A DNA stretch of 64,000 nucleotides from Draconibacterium sediminis (GCF_000949475.1 NZ_JRHC01000008.1:1-64000), one strand, 5' to 3'. Positions 53,343 through 63,811 are shown, counted from the first letter of the stretch. Numbers and translations: made by a program. The notes: a model not told the origin generated them from the sequence alone.

Positions 53343-55328
53343 ATGCGAATTTTCCATAAATTATTATTCCTCTTGTTGCTTATAGTAACGATCGTTTCCT
53401 GTAGCAAAGATGATTCCGAGGTAGAAAAACCAGGTGAAGATCTGGCAATTACTTACGCCTACATTGGCGAAACAGCACTTACCGCAAGTGGCCAAAACAC
53501 AAACATTGCCATCGACGAAACGATTGAGATCCGTTTCAACGCTGCGGTGAATATGGTATCTGCCGAGGCAAGCATCAATCTATTCGATGCAGCCAACAAT
53601 CCCCTGGCATTAACTTTTTCCTATTTCAACAATAACCAGTTGATTAAGATCGATCATCAGGACCTGGATGAAAATGCAACTTACACCTTAACAATCTCAT
53701 CCGGATTAAAAGGGGCAAACGAAGAGCCTTTTAAAGGACAAACGTATACCTTTTCAACACTCACCACACCATTGGTTTTAGAAAGTGTGCAGATCGATGA
53801 TGTGGCCTACAATCCGCTGTCGCGAATTTTAAACATCAACCGCAAACCGGTTATCCGGCTGCAATTTAACTCAGCTGTTTCAAAAAACGACATTTCCCTT
53901 TACTCATCGTATTCCAGCAATGGCGCGTCGGTAGCATCAACATTAATTCAGGTAGACGAACAAACAATTTCTGTTGAGATTTCGCAGGAAATGGAAGGTT
54001 TTAGTAAAACCGTTTTTGCCATTTCATCAGACATTGAAAATCGTATTGGCCGACCTTTCGACGGGCTGGAACTGAACTTTTACACACAAGCCGATACCAC
54101 TCCAAAATTCCCTGTAATTTCTGACGAAGAACTCCTCACGCTGGTACAAAAGCAAACATTTAAATATTTCTGGGATTTCGCGCATCCGGTAAGCGGATTA
54201 GCACGCGAACGAAATACTTCGGGAAATACGGTTACTACTGGCGGTTCCGGTTTTGGAGTGATGTCGATACTGGTGGGTATCGAACGCGGATTTATTACCC
54301 GCCAGCAAGGAGTTGACAGGCTGGAAACTATTGTCGACTTTTTAACCAACGCCGATCGTTTTCACGGTGTGTGGCCACACTGGCTTAACGGCGAAACCGG
54401 AAAAACCATTCCATTCAGTACAAACGACGATGGTGGCGACCTGGTTGAAACAGCATTTATGATGCAGGGCTTACTGACCGTGCGTCAATACCTGAATGCC
54501 GGTAATTCGCAGGAATCATCTCTGATCGATAAGATCAACACGCTTTGGGAAACCATCGAATGGGACTGGTACACACAAGGCGGACAAGATGTGTTGTACT
54601 GGCACTGGTCGGCCAATAACGACTGGATAATGAATATGAAGATAAGAGGTTGGAACGAAGCGCTTATTATTTATGTTCTGGCTGCTTCGTCGCCAACGCA
54701 TACCATCAACAAAGACGTGTACACCAAAGGCTGGGCGCGTGATGGCGACATGATGAACACCGGTAACAATTCGTATTACAGTTATACTTTGCCATTGCGC
54801 AGCGACATGGGTGGACCATTGTTCTTTTCGCACTATTCATTCCTCGGGCTCGATCCGCGAAATCTTTCCGATCAGTATGCCAATTACTGGGAGCAAAATA
54901 TTACCCACTCAAAAATAAATCAGGCTTACTGCGCAGATAATCCGCAAAACTATGTAGCCTATTCCGATGAATGCTGGGGACTTACGGCCAGCGATGGTTA
55001 TTCGGGGTATTCGGCACACTCGCCAAACAACGACCGGGGTGTTCTTACACCTACCGCAGCGCTGTCGTCGATGCCTTACACACCTGAAGAATCGATGGAA
55101 GCTTTGCGCTATTTCTACTACACACTTGGAGATAAATTGTGGGGAGAATATGGATTCTACGATGCTTTTGATTTTACCAACGGCTGGGTGGCCGATTCAT
55201 ACCTGGCTATCGATCAGGGGCCGATTGTAGTAATGATTGAAAACTACCGGACCAACCTGCTTTGGGACCTGTTTATGTCGTGTCCTGAAGTAAAATCCGG
55301 ATTGACGAAACTTGATTTTACATACTAG
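53343..55328 (+). CDS. GH144-type glucanase lipoprotein with N-terminal Ig-like domains
   Basis: A 661-residue lipoprotein (lipobox TIVSCS) starting at ATG 53343; the TTG just before adds one residue. Two Big_5-like domains (about 28-245) precede a Glycoamylase/GH144 domain (about 255-661): FKYFWDFAHPVSGLARER, GSGFGVMSILVGIERGFITR, DRFHGVWPHWLNG, DDGGDLVETAFMMQGLL, WDWYTQG, LYWHWS, and GWNEALIIYVLAASSPTH with its conserved Glu. Characterised GH144 enzymes are endo-beta-1,2-glucanases; that specificity here is inferred. Confidence 0.88.
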   Translation: MRIFHKLLFLLLLIVTIVSCSKDDSEVEKPGEDLAITYAYIGETALTASGQNTNIAIDETIEIRFNAAVNMVSAEASINLFDAANNPLALTFSYFNNNQLIKIDHQDLDENATYTLTISSGLKGANEEPFKGQTYTFSTLTTPLVLESVQIDDVAYNPLSRILNINRKPVIRLQFNSAVSKNDISLYSSYSSNGASVASTLIQVDEQTISVEISQEMEGFSKTVFAISSDIENRIGRPFDGLELNFYTQADTTPKFPVISDEELLTLVQKQTFKYFWDFAHPVSGLARERNTSGNTVTTGGSGFGVMSILVGIERGFITRQQGVDRLETIVDFLTNADRFHGVWPHWLNGETGKTIPFSTNDDGGDLVETAFMMQGLLTVRQYLNAGNSQESSLIDKINTLWETIEWDWYTQGGQDVLYWHWSANNDWIMNMKIRGWNEALIIYVLAASSPTHTINKDVYTKGWARDGDMMNTGNNSYYSYTLPLRSDMGGPLFFSHYSFLGLDPRNLSDQYANYWEQNITHSKINQAYCADNPQNYVAYSDECWGLTASDGYSGYSAHSPNNDRGVLTPTAALSSMPYTPEESMEALRYFYYTLGDKLWGEYGFYDAFDFTNGWVADSYLAIDQGPIVVMIENYRTNLLWDLFMSCPEVKSGLTKLDFTY

Positions 55329-55331
55329 CAC

Positions 55332-56690
55332 ATGAAAAAAATTATATTTCCAATAGTATTGATTGCACTGATTGTTACACTGGGTTTTTCGGGATGTAAA
55401 ACCGGAAGCCAAAAATCAGTTGAAAAGATACAGGAAGCCAAAAATTCACTTGAAGACTCTTTGCTGAATTTGGTGCAATACCAAACCTTTCAGTATTTCT
55501 GGGACGGTGCTGAACCGGTTTCAGGAATGGCACGCGAACGCATTCACATGGACAATGTATATCCGCAAAACGATCAGGATGTGGTAACACTTGGCGGTTC
55601 CGGATTCGGAGTGATGGCAATTTTGGTAGGTATCGAACGCGGATTTATCACACGCGAGCAGGCGCTTGAACGTTTTCAGCGAATTGTGGATTACCTCGGA
55701 AAAGCCGATCGTTTTCACGGTGCGTGGCCACACTGGCTCGACGGACCAACAGGTAAAGTAAAGCCATTCAGCAAAAAAGATGATGGCGGCGATTTGGTGG
55801 AAACGGCTTTTATGATCCAGGGCTTATTGGCAGTTGCCGAATATTATAAAGGTGGAAATGACGCAGAGCAGCAGTTGGTGGCCGATATTCAGCAACTGTG
55901 GGAAGACGTGGAATGGGACTGGTACACGCAGGGAAAAGATGTGCTGTACTGGCACTGGTCGCCCAATTATGGCTGGGATATGAATTTTCCGGTGGGTGGT
56001 TACAACGAGTGTCTGATTATGTATGTTCTGGCGGCTTCATCGCCAACGCATCCAATTTCGCCGGCTGTTTACGACAAAGGCTGGGCGCTTAACGGAGACA
56101 TTGCAAAAGACACCATTTACTACGGTCTGAGTACCGTGCTTAACTTTTATGAACACAACGACGATCCGATAGGGCCACTGTTTTGGGCACATTACTCGTA
56201 CCTTGGTCTGAATCCGAAAGGGTTAAAAGACAAGTATGCCGACTACTGGAAACTGAATGTAAATCATGCCACAATTCATTATCGTTACGCGCTTGATAAT
56301 CCGAAAAATTACAAAGGATATGGCGAAAATCAATGGGGATTTACGTCAAGTTATTCCATGCGCGGTTATGCAGGTCATCGTCCCGGAGATGCCGACCTGG
56401 GAGTAATTTCTCCAACGGCAGCACTTTCATCGTTTCCATATACGCCAAAAGAATCAATGCAATTTCTGAAATACCTGTATCTGGATGCCGATTCACTGGT
56501 GGGAAAATACGGGCCTTACGATGCATACTGCCAAACAGAAAATTGGTATTTGCCTCGTTATCTGGCTATCGATCAGGGACCAATTCCGGTGATGATTGAA
56601 AATTACCGAAGCGGCCTTTTGTGGGACTTATTTATGAGAAACGAAGATGTGCAGGCAGGGCTAGCGAAGTTGGGATTTGAAACACCATAA
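55332..56690 (+). CDS. Second GH144-type glucanase lipoprotein
   Basis: A 452-residue lipoprotein (lipobox GFSGCK) that is essentially the catalytic domain of the preceding protein without the Ig-like part: YQTFQYFWDGAEPVSGMARER, GSGFGVMAILVGIERGFITR, DRFHGAWPHWLDG, DDGGDLVETAFMIQGLL, WDWYTQG and YNECLIMYVLAASSPTHPI. It starts 3 bases after the previous stop. The two are paralogues by tandem duplication; small differences in the loops (an MDNVYPQNDQD insertion near 72-82) suggest different chain-length preference. Confidence 0.88.
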   Translation: MKKIIFPIVLIALIVTLGFSGCKTGSQKSVEKIQEAKNSLEDSLLNLVQYQTFQYFWDGAEPVSGMARERIHMDNVYPQNDQDVVTLGGSGFGVMAILVGIERGFITREQALERFQRIVDYLGKADRFHGAWPHWLDGPTGKVKPFSKKDDGGDLVETAFMIQGLLAVAEYYKGGNDAEQQLVADIQQLWEDVEWDWYTQGKDVLYWHWSPNYGWDMNFPVGGYNECLIMYVLAASSPTHPISPAVYDKGWALNGDIAKDTIYYGLSTVLNFYEHNDDPIGPLFWAHYSYLGLNPKGLKDKYADYWKLNVNHATIHYRYALDNPKNYKGYGENQWGFTSSYSMRGYAGHRPGDADLGVISPTAALSSFPYTPKESMQFLKYLYLDADSLVGKYGPYDAYCQTENWYLPRYLAIDQGPIPVMIENYRSGLLWDLFMRNEDVQAGLAKLGFETP

Positions 56691-56708
56691 CAGATAGATT
56701 AAGAAGCA

Positions 56709-58520
56709 ATGCAAACCTTAAAAAAACTCATTGGAACAACTTTATTTGCCCTGCTTATAATTAGCAGCGGTCTGGCACAAACTATTGTTCCAAATACCTA
56801 CTGTAATCCATTGGATATCGATTACACCTACATGGTTTACAATTCGGCCCGTAATATTTCATATCGATCGGGTGCCGATCCGGCAGTAATTGAGTTCCGT
56901 GGTGAATACTTTATGTTTGTTACCCGCTCTTTTGGATACTGGCATTCATCCGATCTGGTGCACTGGGATTTTATTAAACCTCAGCAGTGGTTTTTCGAAG
57001 GATGTAATGCACCAACTGCTTTTAATTACAAAGATTCGCTGGTGTATTTTGCGGGCGATCCGGCAGGTTATGGAAGTATTCTTTATACCGACGATCCGAA
57101 AAGCGGCAAATGGACACCTACCCCATCCATTTCGAATAATATTCAGGATTCAGAACTTTTTATTGATGACGACGGAAAAACCTATTTGTACTGGGGCTCG
57201 TCGAATTTGCATCCGATTCGGGTTAAAGAGTTGAATAAAAATGATCGTTTCCTTGAAACGGGAGTAAAAAAAGACCTGATAAACCTGGTGGAAGAAGAGC
57301 ACGGCTGGGAACGTTTTGGCGAGAACAACTTTCACCCAACCTTAAAAGAAGGTTACATGGAAGGCGCCTCTATGACCAAACACAACGGGAAATATTACCT
57401 GCAATACGCAGCGCCGGGCACTCAATTTAATGTTTATGCCGATGGCGTTTACGTTGGCGATTCGCCACTGGGGCCTTTCTCGTATATGAAAAATAACCCC
57501 ATGAGTTTTAAACCGGGAGGTTTTACCAACGGTGCGGGCCACGGAATAACAGTAAAACAAACCAACGGGCAATACTGGCATTTTGCAACTATGGCCTTGG
57601 CTTCTAATGCACAATGGGAACGCCGTCTGTGCATGTTTCCAACTTATTTTGATGAAGATGGTTTGATGTACTCGAATACGGCCTATGGCGATTACCCGCG
57701 TTTTGGCCCCGATCATCCCACAAAAGCCGGCGAGCATTGCGGCTGGATGTTATTGTCGTACAAAGGAAAAGTTACCGTTTCATCATCGTTGCAACAGATT
57801 ATGAAATTTACCTCAAATAACGATGAGGTTGAGGTACATGAATTACCCCTCGAAAAAAACGATAAAGATGAAATTACCGCCAATGTGTTGACCGATGAAA
57901 ACCCGAAAACATTTTGGGTAGCCGAAGCCAACGACGATAAACAATGGATAAGTATAGAGATGTTGAATCCCGGAAATATTTATGCTTTTCAATTGAATTT
58001 CCATGATTATGAATCGGGTATTTATACACGCACCGAAGGGTTGCGACATCGGTTTATTATCGAAGCTTCAACAGACGGAAGTAACTGGCAAACCGTTGTT
58101 GACCGTAGTAACAGTTACAAAGATTCACCAAACGCATACATTGTGTTGAATCAGCCGGTGGAAGCAAAATTTGTTCGTTATAAAAACATCGAGATGCCGG
58201 GAAATAACTTTGCCATGAGCGAGATTCGCGTATTTGGTTTGGGGCTCGGTAAGAAACCTGCCGCAGTAAAAGATTTTGAGATAACACGCCAGGATGACCG
58301 CCGGGATATTTCCTTCGCATGGAAACCTGTAAAAGGTGCGCAGGGATACAATATCCGCTGGGGAATTGCTCCCGATAAACTCTACCACTCGTGGCAGCTT
58401 TACGACACTAACGAGCATTTTATGCGCTGTCTCGATCGCGATACGCCCTACTATTTTTCGATTGAAGCATTCAACGAAAATGGAATTTCGGAACAAACGG
58501 AGTCCGTTAAAATTGATTAG
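56709..58520 (+). CDS. GH43-like glycosidase with F5/8 type C and Fn3-like tail
   Basis: A 603-residue exported enzyme (signal 1-23, LAQ). The five-bladed propeller (about 30-380) has the GH43/clan F acidic residues: Asp in GADPAVIEF, Asp in DSELFIDDDGKTYLYWG and Glu in YMEGASMTKHNGKYYL. A discoidin-like F5/8C domain (about 400-510) and an Fn3-like domain (about 515-603) follow. Typical activity is arabinofuranosidase, xylosidase or galactosidase; the true substrate is not evident. Confidence 0.85.
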   Translation: MQTLKKLIGTTLFALLIISSGLAQTIVPNTYCNPLDIDYTYMVYNSARNISYRSGADPAVIEFRGEYFMFVTRSFGYWHSSDLVHWDFIKPQQWFFEGCNAPTAFNYKDSLVYFAGDPAGYGSILYTDDPKSGKWTPTPSISNNIQDSELFIDDDGKTYLYWGSSNLHPIRVKELNKNDRFLETGVKKDLINLVEEEHGWERFGENNFHPTLKEGYMEGASMTKHNGKYYLQYAAPGTQFNVYADGVYVGDSPLGPFSYMKNNPMSFKPGGFTNGAGHGITVKQTNGQYWHFATMALASNAQWERRLCMFPTYFDEDGLMYSNTAYGDYPRFGPDHPTKAGEHCGWMLLSYKGKVTVSSSLQQIMKFTSNNDEVEVHELPLEKNDKDEITANVLTDENPKTFWVAEANDDKQWISIEMLNPGNIYAFQLNFHDYESGIYTRTEGLRHRFIIEASTDGSNWQTVVDRSNSYKDSPNAYIVLNQPVEAKFVRYKNIEMPGNNFAMSEIRVFGLGLGKKPAAVKDFEITRQDDRRDISFAWKPVKGAQGYNIRWGIAPDKLYHSWQLYDTNEHFMRCLDRDTPYYFSIEAFNENGISEQTESVKID

Positions 58521-58541
58521 AAACTATAAAATTGGTTAGAT

Positions 58542-60827
58542 ATGTCACGCTTTTTATTATTTGTTGCAGTACTATTTTTATTAGCAGGATGTGGAACACC
58601 GACGAGCAACTCGGGTGATTCCGAAATGGATATTTTTGTTTCCGATTTGATGGCAAAAATGACCATCCAGGAAAAAATTGGTCAGCTGAACCTGATCACG
58701 CCGGGAGGTGGAATTCCCACCGGATCGGTAGTAAGTACCGGTGTGGAAGAGAAAATAAAAACCGGAAAAGTAGGTGGTATCTTTGGTGTTTACGGGCCGG
58801 AGAAAACCCGTCAGGCGCAGCAACTGGCTGTTGAAGAAAGCCGCCTTGGCATTCCGATGATTTTTGGTTCGGATGTGATTCATGGTTACAAAACTACCTT
58901 CCCGTTACCTTTGGGATTAGCCAGTACCTGGGACATGGAACTAATAGAAAAAACGGCACAGATTGCTGCCAAAGAAGCGACTGCAGACGGTATTTTCTGG
59001 AACTTTTCGCCAATGGTTGACGTATCGCGCGATCCGCGTTGGGGACGAATTTCTGAAGGAGCCGGCGAAGATCCGTTTTTGGGGTCTGAGATTGCAAAAG
59101 CAATGGTAAATGGCTATCAGCAAAACGACCTGACCGCAACTACAACGATGATGGCAACTGTAAAACACTTTGCGTTGTATGGAGCTGCCGAAGCCGGCCG
59201 CGACTACAATACAGTTGATATGAGCCACCTGAGAATGTTTAACGAATATTTTCCGCCGTACAAAGCAGCTATCGATGCCGGTGTTGGTTGTGTAATGTCG
59301 TCGTTTAACGATGTGGACGGCATACCTGCAAGCGGTAACAAATGGTTACTTACCACCGTATTGCGCGACATGTGGGGATTTGATGGTTTTGTGGTTTCAG
59401 ATTATACTTCGGTAAATGAAATGATTGCTCACGGTTTGGGCGATTTGCAGGCAGTTTCGGCCCTTGCATTAAAAGCCGGTTTGGATATGGACATGGTGGG
59501 AGAAGGATTTCTCACTACGCTTGAAAAGTCGCTGGAAGAAGGTAAAGTAACAGAGGAAGACATTAATACAGCGTGCCGCAGGGTTCTGGAAGCGAAATAC
59601 AAACTGGGCCTTTTTGAAGATCCGTATCGTTACTTCGACAAAACCCGTCCTGAAAACGATATTTTAACCGCAGAACATCGCAAGGTCGCCAGAGAAGCTG
59701 CGGCCAGTTCGATGGTACTATTGAAAAACGAAAACCAGTTGCTGCCACTAAAAAAATCAGGAACCGTGGCTTTGGTTGGCCCTCTGGTTGACAGTCGCAG
59801 CAACATGCTCGGGACATGGGCGCCAACAGGAGACTTTAATCTGGCGGTTACCGTTTTGGAAGGCTTTCAGAATGTGGTTGGTGACAACGTGAATATTCTT
59901 CATGCAAAAGGTGCTAACATTTGCAACGATCCTGAGTTTGCAAAAAAAATAAATGTGTTTGGCCCCAAAATTTTTATCGACGAGCGTTCGCCTGAAACCA
60001 TGTTGCGCGAAGCTGTTGCAGTGTCGCAAAAGGCTGATGTAATTGTTGCTGTTGTTGGAGAAGCCACTGAAATGACAGGAGAATCATCAAGCCGCACGGA
60101 TATTACCATGCCGCAAAGTCAAAAGAAATTACTGAAAGAACTGGCAAAAACAGGAAAACCGCTGGTGGTAGTAAATATGAGTGGCCGCCCGATGGAGATT
60201 GCTGAAGAAGTGGAACTGGCTGATGCCTTTTTGCAAATGTGGCATGCCGGTGTTGAAGGCGGAAATGCGCTGCCCGACGTTCTGTTTGGCGACTACAATC
60301 CTTCGGGTAAATTAACAGCGACTTTCCCTGTAAATGTTGGTCAGGTGCCAATTTATTACAGCATAAAAAATACAGGTCGCCCGCAGGATGGCGATACCTT
60401 CCAAAAATTTAAATCGAATTATTTAGATGCACCCAACTCTCCTCTTTTCCCATTTGGTTATGGGTTGAGCTACACATCCTTTGAGTTTAAAAACTTAAGT
60501 ATTGACAAAGCAACAATCACCAATAATGACGAATTAAAAGTATCAGTTGAAGTGACCAACACCGGCGATTTTGATGGTGAAGAAGTGGTTCAGCTGTATA
60601 TCCGCGATATGGTAGCCAGTATTACGCCACCGCTACGTTTGCTGAAAGGATTTGAAAAAGTTTCTATTTCAAAAGGCGAAACCAAAACGGTGGAATTTAC
60701 CATTACCAACGAAGATTTGGCATTTTATCATGCCGACCTTTCGTTTTATGCTGAACCCGGTGAATTTGAAATTTATGTTGGAGGTGATTCAAACGCCTCG
60801 CTGGCAACAAAATTTACATTGCAATAA
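58542..60827 (+). CDS. GH3 beta-glucosidase lipoprotein
   Basis: A 761-residue lipoprotein (lipobox LLAGCG). The GH3 N-terminal barrel (about 45-375) has the substrate-binding GSDVIHGYKTTFP, KHFALYGAAEAGRDYN and the nucleophile Asp in GFVVSDYTSVNEM (near 288). The alpha/beta sandwich (about 395-620) and Fn3-like domain (about 660-755) follow. It is the BglX type. In a locus with GH144 enzymes it is a good candidate for a sophorosidase (beta-1,2-glucosidase) acting on released oligosaccharides in the periplasm. Confidence 0.93.
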   Translation: MSRFLLFVAVLFLLAGCGTPTSNSGDSEMDIFVSDLMAKMTIQEKIGQLNLITPGGGIPTGSVVSTGVEEKIKTGKVGGIFGVYGPEKTRQAQQLAVEESRLGIPMIFGSDVIHGYKTTFPLPLGLASTWDMELIEKTAQIAAKEATADGIFWNFSPMVDVSRDPRWGRISEGAGEDPFLGSEIAKAMVNGYQQNDLTATTTMMATVKHFALYGAAEAGRDYNTVDMSHLRMFNEYFPPYKAAIDAGVGCVMSSFNDVDGIPASGNKWLLTTVLRDMWGFDGFVVSDYTSVNEMIAHGLGDLQAVSALALKAGLDMDMVGEGFLTTLEKSLEEGKVTEEDINTACRRVLEAKYKLGLFEDPYRYFDKTRPENDILTAEHRKVAREAAASSMVLLKNENQLLPLKKSGTVALVGPLVDSRSNMLGTWAPTGDFNLAVTVLEGFQNVVGDNVNILHAKGANICNDPEFAKKINVFGPKIFIDERSPETMLREAVAVSQKADVIVAVVGEATEMTGESSSRTDITMPQSQKKLLKELAKTGKPLVVVNMSGRPMEIAEEVELADAFLQMWHAGVEGGNALPDVLFGDYNPSGKLTATFPVNVGQVPIYYSIKNTGRPQDGDTFQKFKSNYLDAPNSPLFPFGYGLSYTSFEFKNLSIDKATITNNDELKVSVEVTNTGDFDGEEVVQLYIRDMVASITPPLRLLKGFEKVSISKGETKTVEFTITNEDLAFYHADLSFYAEPGEFEIYVGGDSNASLATKFTLQ

Positions 60828-60845
60828 AAACCTAAACCAACTAAA

Positions 60846-62459
60846 ATGAAAAGTTTTTATGTCATAATTCTTTTTGCATCGGCAGTCCTTTTAGGAGCCT
60901 GCTCGCAAAAAGAGAATACACCGCAACGTCCGAATATAATTTTTATCATGAGCGACGATCATGCGTACCAGGCCATCAGTGCTTACGATGATAAGCTAAT
61001 ACAAACGCCAAATATCGACCGGATTGCCGACGAAGGAATGTTGTTTACCAATGCCTGTGTTTCCAACTCGATTTGTGCTCCGTCGCGGGCAACCATTCTT
61101 ACCGGAAAACACACGCACATTCACGGGAAAATTGATAATAACTTTCCATTCGACACAACGAATGTTACTTTCCCGCAACTATTGCAGAATGCCGGCTATC
61201 AAACCGCTATGTTTGGCAAGCTGCATTTCGGAAACAATCCAAAGGGGTTTGATGAGTTTAAGATCCTTCCCGGGCAAGGCGATTACTACAATCCCGATTT
61301 TATTACCAACACCGGCGATACGACGATTCAGGGTTATGTAACCGACGTAATCACCGATCTAACAATCGACTGGATGGATAACCGCCGGCAAGACGATAAG
61401 CCCTTTTTGCTGATGTATTTGCACAAGGCACCTCATCGCGAGTGGTTCCCGGCCGAACGCCATTATAAAGAGTTTACCCAAAAAACTTTCCCCGAACCGG
61501 AAACCTTATTCGATGATTATAAAGGCAGAGGATCGGCAGCTAAAGAAGCTGAAATGAATCTGCTAAAACACATGACTGTTTCGGCTGATAATAAAATTTA
61601 CCCGGAGTTGGCAAAAGAGTTGGGCGTTAGGGAAATGTCGGAATGGGGATTTAACGTTTTTAAAAGCAAATATGCCCGTTTTACCGAGGAACAAAAAGCC
61701 AGTTGGGATGCTGTTTACGGACCGATAAATGAAGAGTTTGCAAAACTATACCCAACGATGAACGACTCGGCATTTATGCGTTGGAAATACCAGCGTTATA
61801 TGCAGGATTACCTGGGCTGTATTGCATCGGTAGATGAAAATGTTGGTCGGTTGCTCGATCATTTGAAAGAGAAAGGACTGGACAAAAATACAATTGTTGT
61901 TTATACATCTGATCAGGGATTTTATCTGGGAGAACACGGCTGGTTCGATAAACGTTTTATTTATAATGAATCGTTTAAAACACCACTTTTGGTAAAGTGG
62001 CCGGGGAAAATTGCTCCCGGGTCGGTTTCGGATGAAATGGTGCAAAACCTCGATTTTGCACAAACTTTTCTGGAAGCTGCCGGTATTGAAGCACCGTCGG
62101 ATATGCAGGGCGAAAGCCTGATACCGCTGCTGGCTGGCGACACTGCTGCCTGGACCCGCGATGCGGTTTATTACCATTATTATGAGTACCCGGGATTTCA
62201 TATGGTGAAACGCCACTACGGAATTGTAACCACCGAATTTAAGCTGGCGCACTTTTACTACGATGTTGACGAGTGGGAATTGTACGACCGCAAAAAAGAT
62301 CCGCTAGAACTTAATAATGTGTACAACGATCCGGCTTATGCGAATGTAGTTACAGCTTTGACGAAAAAGTTACAGGATTTGCGTGTGCAATACAAAGATT
62401 CTGATGAACTGGATCAGGCTTTTATCCAAAAGTACAAAGACCGGGGATTGATAAAATAA
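60846..62459 (+). CDS. Sulfatase lipoprotein (family S1, Cys-type)
   Basis: A 537-residue exported protein (lipobox LLGACS). The formylglycine motif is CAPSR in VSNSICAPSRATILTGKH (near residue 77), the Cys form matured by an anaerobic sulfatase-maturing enzyme not found in this window. Metal-binding residues are in IFIMSDDHAYQ and YTSDQGFYLGEHGWFDKR. It is the last gene of the PUL, which suggests a sulfated glycan or sulfated substituent. Alternatively a phosphonate monoester hydrolase-like specificity. Confidence 0.92.
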   Translation: MKSFYVIILFASAVLLGACSQKENTPQRPNIIFIMSDDHAYQAISAYDDKLIQTPNIDRIADEGMLFTNACVSNSICAPSRATILTGKHTHIHGKIDNNFPFDTTNVTFPQLLQNAGYQTAMFGKLHFGNNPKGFDEFKILPGQGDYYNPDFITNTGDTTIQGYVTDVITDLTIDWMDNRRQDDKPFLLMYLHKAPHREWFPAERHYKEFTQKTFPEPETLFDDYKGRGSAAKEAEMNLLKHMTVSADNKIYPELAKELGVREMSEWGFNVFKSKYARFTEEQKASWDAVYGPINEEFAKLYPTMNDSAFMRWKYQRYMQDYLGCIASVDENVGRLLDHLKEKGLDKNTIVVYTSDQGFYLGEHGWFDKRFIYNESFKTPLLVKWPGKIAPGSVSDEMVQNLDFAQTFLEAAGIEAPSDMQGESLIPLLAGDTAAWTRDAVYYHYYEYPGFHMVKRHYGIVTTEFKLAHFYYDVDEWELYDRKKDPLELNNVYNDPAYANVVTALTKKLQDLRVQYKDSDELDQAFIQKYKDRGLIK

Positions 62460-62481
62460 TCCTTACTATCACCTTTTCTAT

Positions 62482-62528
62482 AAAAAATATCGGTAAGTTG
62501 CTATTTTACCAGCTTGCCGATATTTTTT
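62482..62528. terminator. Bidirectional terminator closing the PUL
   Basis: AAAAAATATCGGTAAG (62482-62497) pairs with CTTGCCGATATTTTTT (62513-62528), with one G-U pair. A- and T-runs are included on each side, so it works on both strands, serving the PUL and the convergent efflux adaptor gene. Confidence 0.88.
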
Positions 62529-62583
62529 GAAAGCAACTACAATTTTTTCAGCGGAGTAATTACCTTATTAAAATTCGTATGAT

Positions 62584-63762
62584 TTATTGCAACTGAGCGG
62601 TAGAAGGATCTTCAACCCGAATAACATCGCCTTCGTCAACACCTGAAATAATTTCGCAGTAATCTTTACCAATGGTTCCCAAAACAATTTCGGTGCGTAT
62701 AACCTCATCTTGTTTTTGAAGCAAAACATCGAAATGTTGCGACAATCTCATTCCCGGTAATTTTCGTATTCGTAGCACATTCTCTTTATCATTGGCTTTT
62801 ACCAGAAGCTCAACATTTTCAGCTCCTTTTAGTTTTTGCTGATCATTTTCGGCAACAAAAACATCAAACGATACCGACTCCGAATTTTCATCGTCGTAAA
62901 CCTGGCCGATGGTTCCCATAAAAGTCTCGTTGTTCACGGTCACTTCCACTTCTCCCCCCGCCTGAATACGATCGAGTTTATTTTTTCCGGCGGTTCCAAC
63001 AATTTTAGAGGTGCTTTCATCGGCAATTTTTACCATTGCCTGATCGAGCGAAACATAGTCGCCAACATTACCTGCTATTTCCAGTAAAACGCCCGAAACA
63101 GGTGCTTTTACGTCCGTTTTTTGTAAAATGGCACGTTGTGTATTCATACTTTTTTTAAACGACTCGATTTGTAAGGCCAGGTTGCGCTCATCCATTTCCA
63201 GCTGCTGCAAACGTAGCGAATTCTTTTCGGCCTGGTTGTTTAAATCCTGCTCGGCCAGCAACAGGTTTTGTTTTATTTGATCGACTCTTGCCTGCGATGT
63301 GCCGCCGGCTTCCAACAGTTTTTCCTGCTGCTCGAGCGAATGTTGCATATTCAGAACACGTGCCTTTTTTGCCTCTTCCCCCTGGTTCAGGTCAAGCTGA
63401 ACACTTTTTACATTTAAGCGGTTTTTCTCAAGGGCATTTTCTTTTTGTTGTATCTGGTTATTCAGATCGGCAATTTCTTCCAGTAATTGTGCTTTGCTGA
63501 GCTGCATAATAAGCTCACCTTTTTCAACCCGCTCGCCGGGCATTTTATGCACGGCAACCACCGAGTTTCGCAAAGGATTGATTACCGACACAACATTGGC
63601 CGCACGCACACTTCCCTGGCATTTAAACGAAGCCACCACCGGGCCACGATCTACAACTTCGGTTTTTATTTCTGATTTGTCTGAATTTCCTTTACAGGCA
63701 AACAATACGCTGGCCAAAATTGCCAGAAGGCTAAAAACAAATAATCGGGATCTGTTATACAT
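62584..63762 (-). CDS. RND efflux periplasmic adaptor lipoprotein (HlyD family)
   Basis: A 392-residue membrane-fusion protein linking an inner-membrane pump to an outer-membrane channel. Start at ATG 63762, giving a signal ending in the lipobox VLFACK. Order: lipoyl half-motif, long coiled-coil hairpin (about 85-185; VEKGELIMQLSKAQLLEEIADL), second lipoyl half (VKAPVSGVLLEIAGNVGDYVSL), beta-barrel and membrane-proximal domains (to 392). No pump or TolC gene is in the window. Confidence 0.9.
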   Translation of the reverse strand: MYNRSRLFVFSLLAILASVLFACKGNSDKSEIKTEVVDRGPVVASFKCQGSVRAANVVSVINPLRNSVVAVHKMPGERVEKGELIMQLSKAQLLEEIADLNNQIQQKENALEKNRLNVKSVQLDLNQGEEAKKARVLNMQHSLEQQEKLLEAGGTSQARVDQIKQNLLLAEQDLNNQAEKNSLRLQQLEMDERNLALQIESFKKSMNTQRAILQKTDVKAPVSGVLLEIAGNVGDYVSLDQAMVKIADESTSKIVGTAGKNKLDRIQAGGEVEVTVNNETFMGTIGQVYDDENSESVSFDVFVAENDQQKLKGAENVELLVKANDKENVLRIRKLPGMRLSQHFDVLLQKQDEVIRTEIVLGTIGKDYCEIISGVDEGDVIRVEDPSTAQLQ

Positions 63763-63811
63763 AATGGTTCCAGTTTTATACAAAGTTAACCAAATGTACA
63801 AAAATGCAGAC

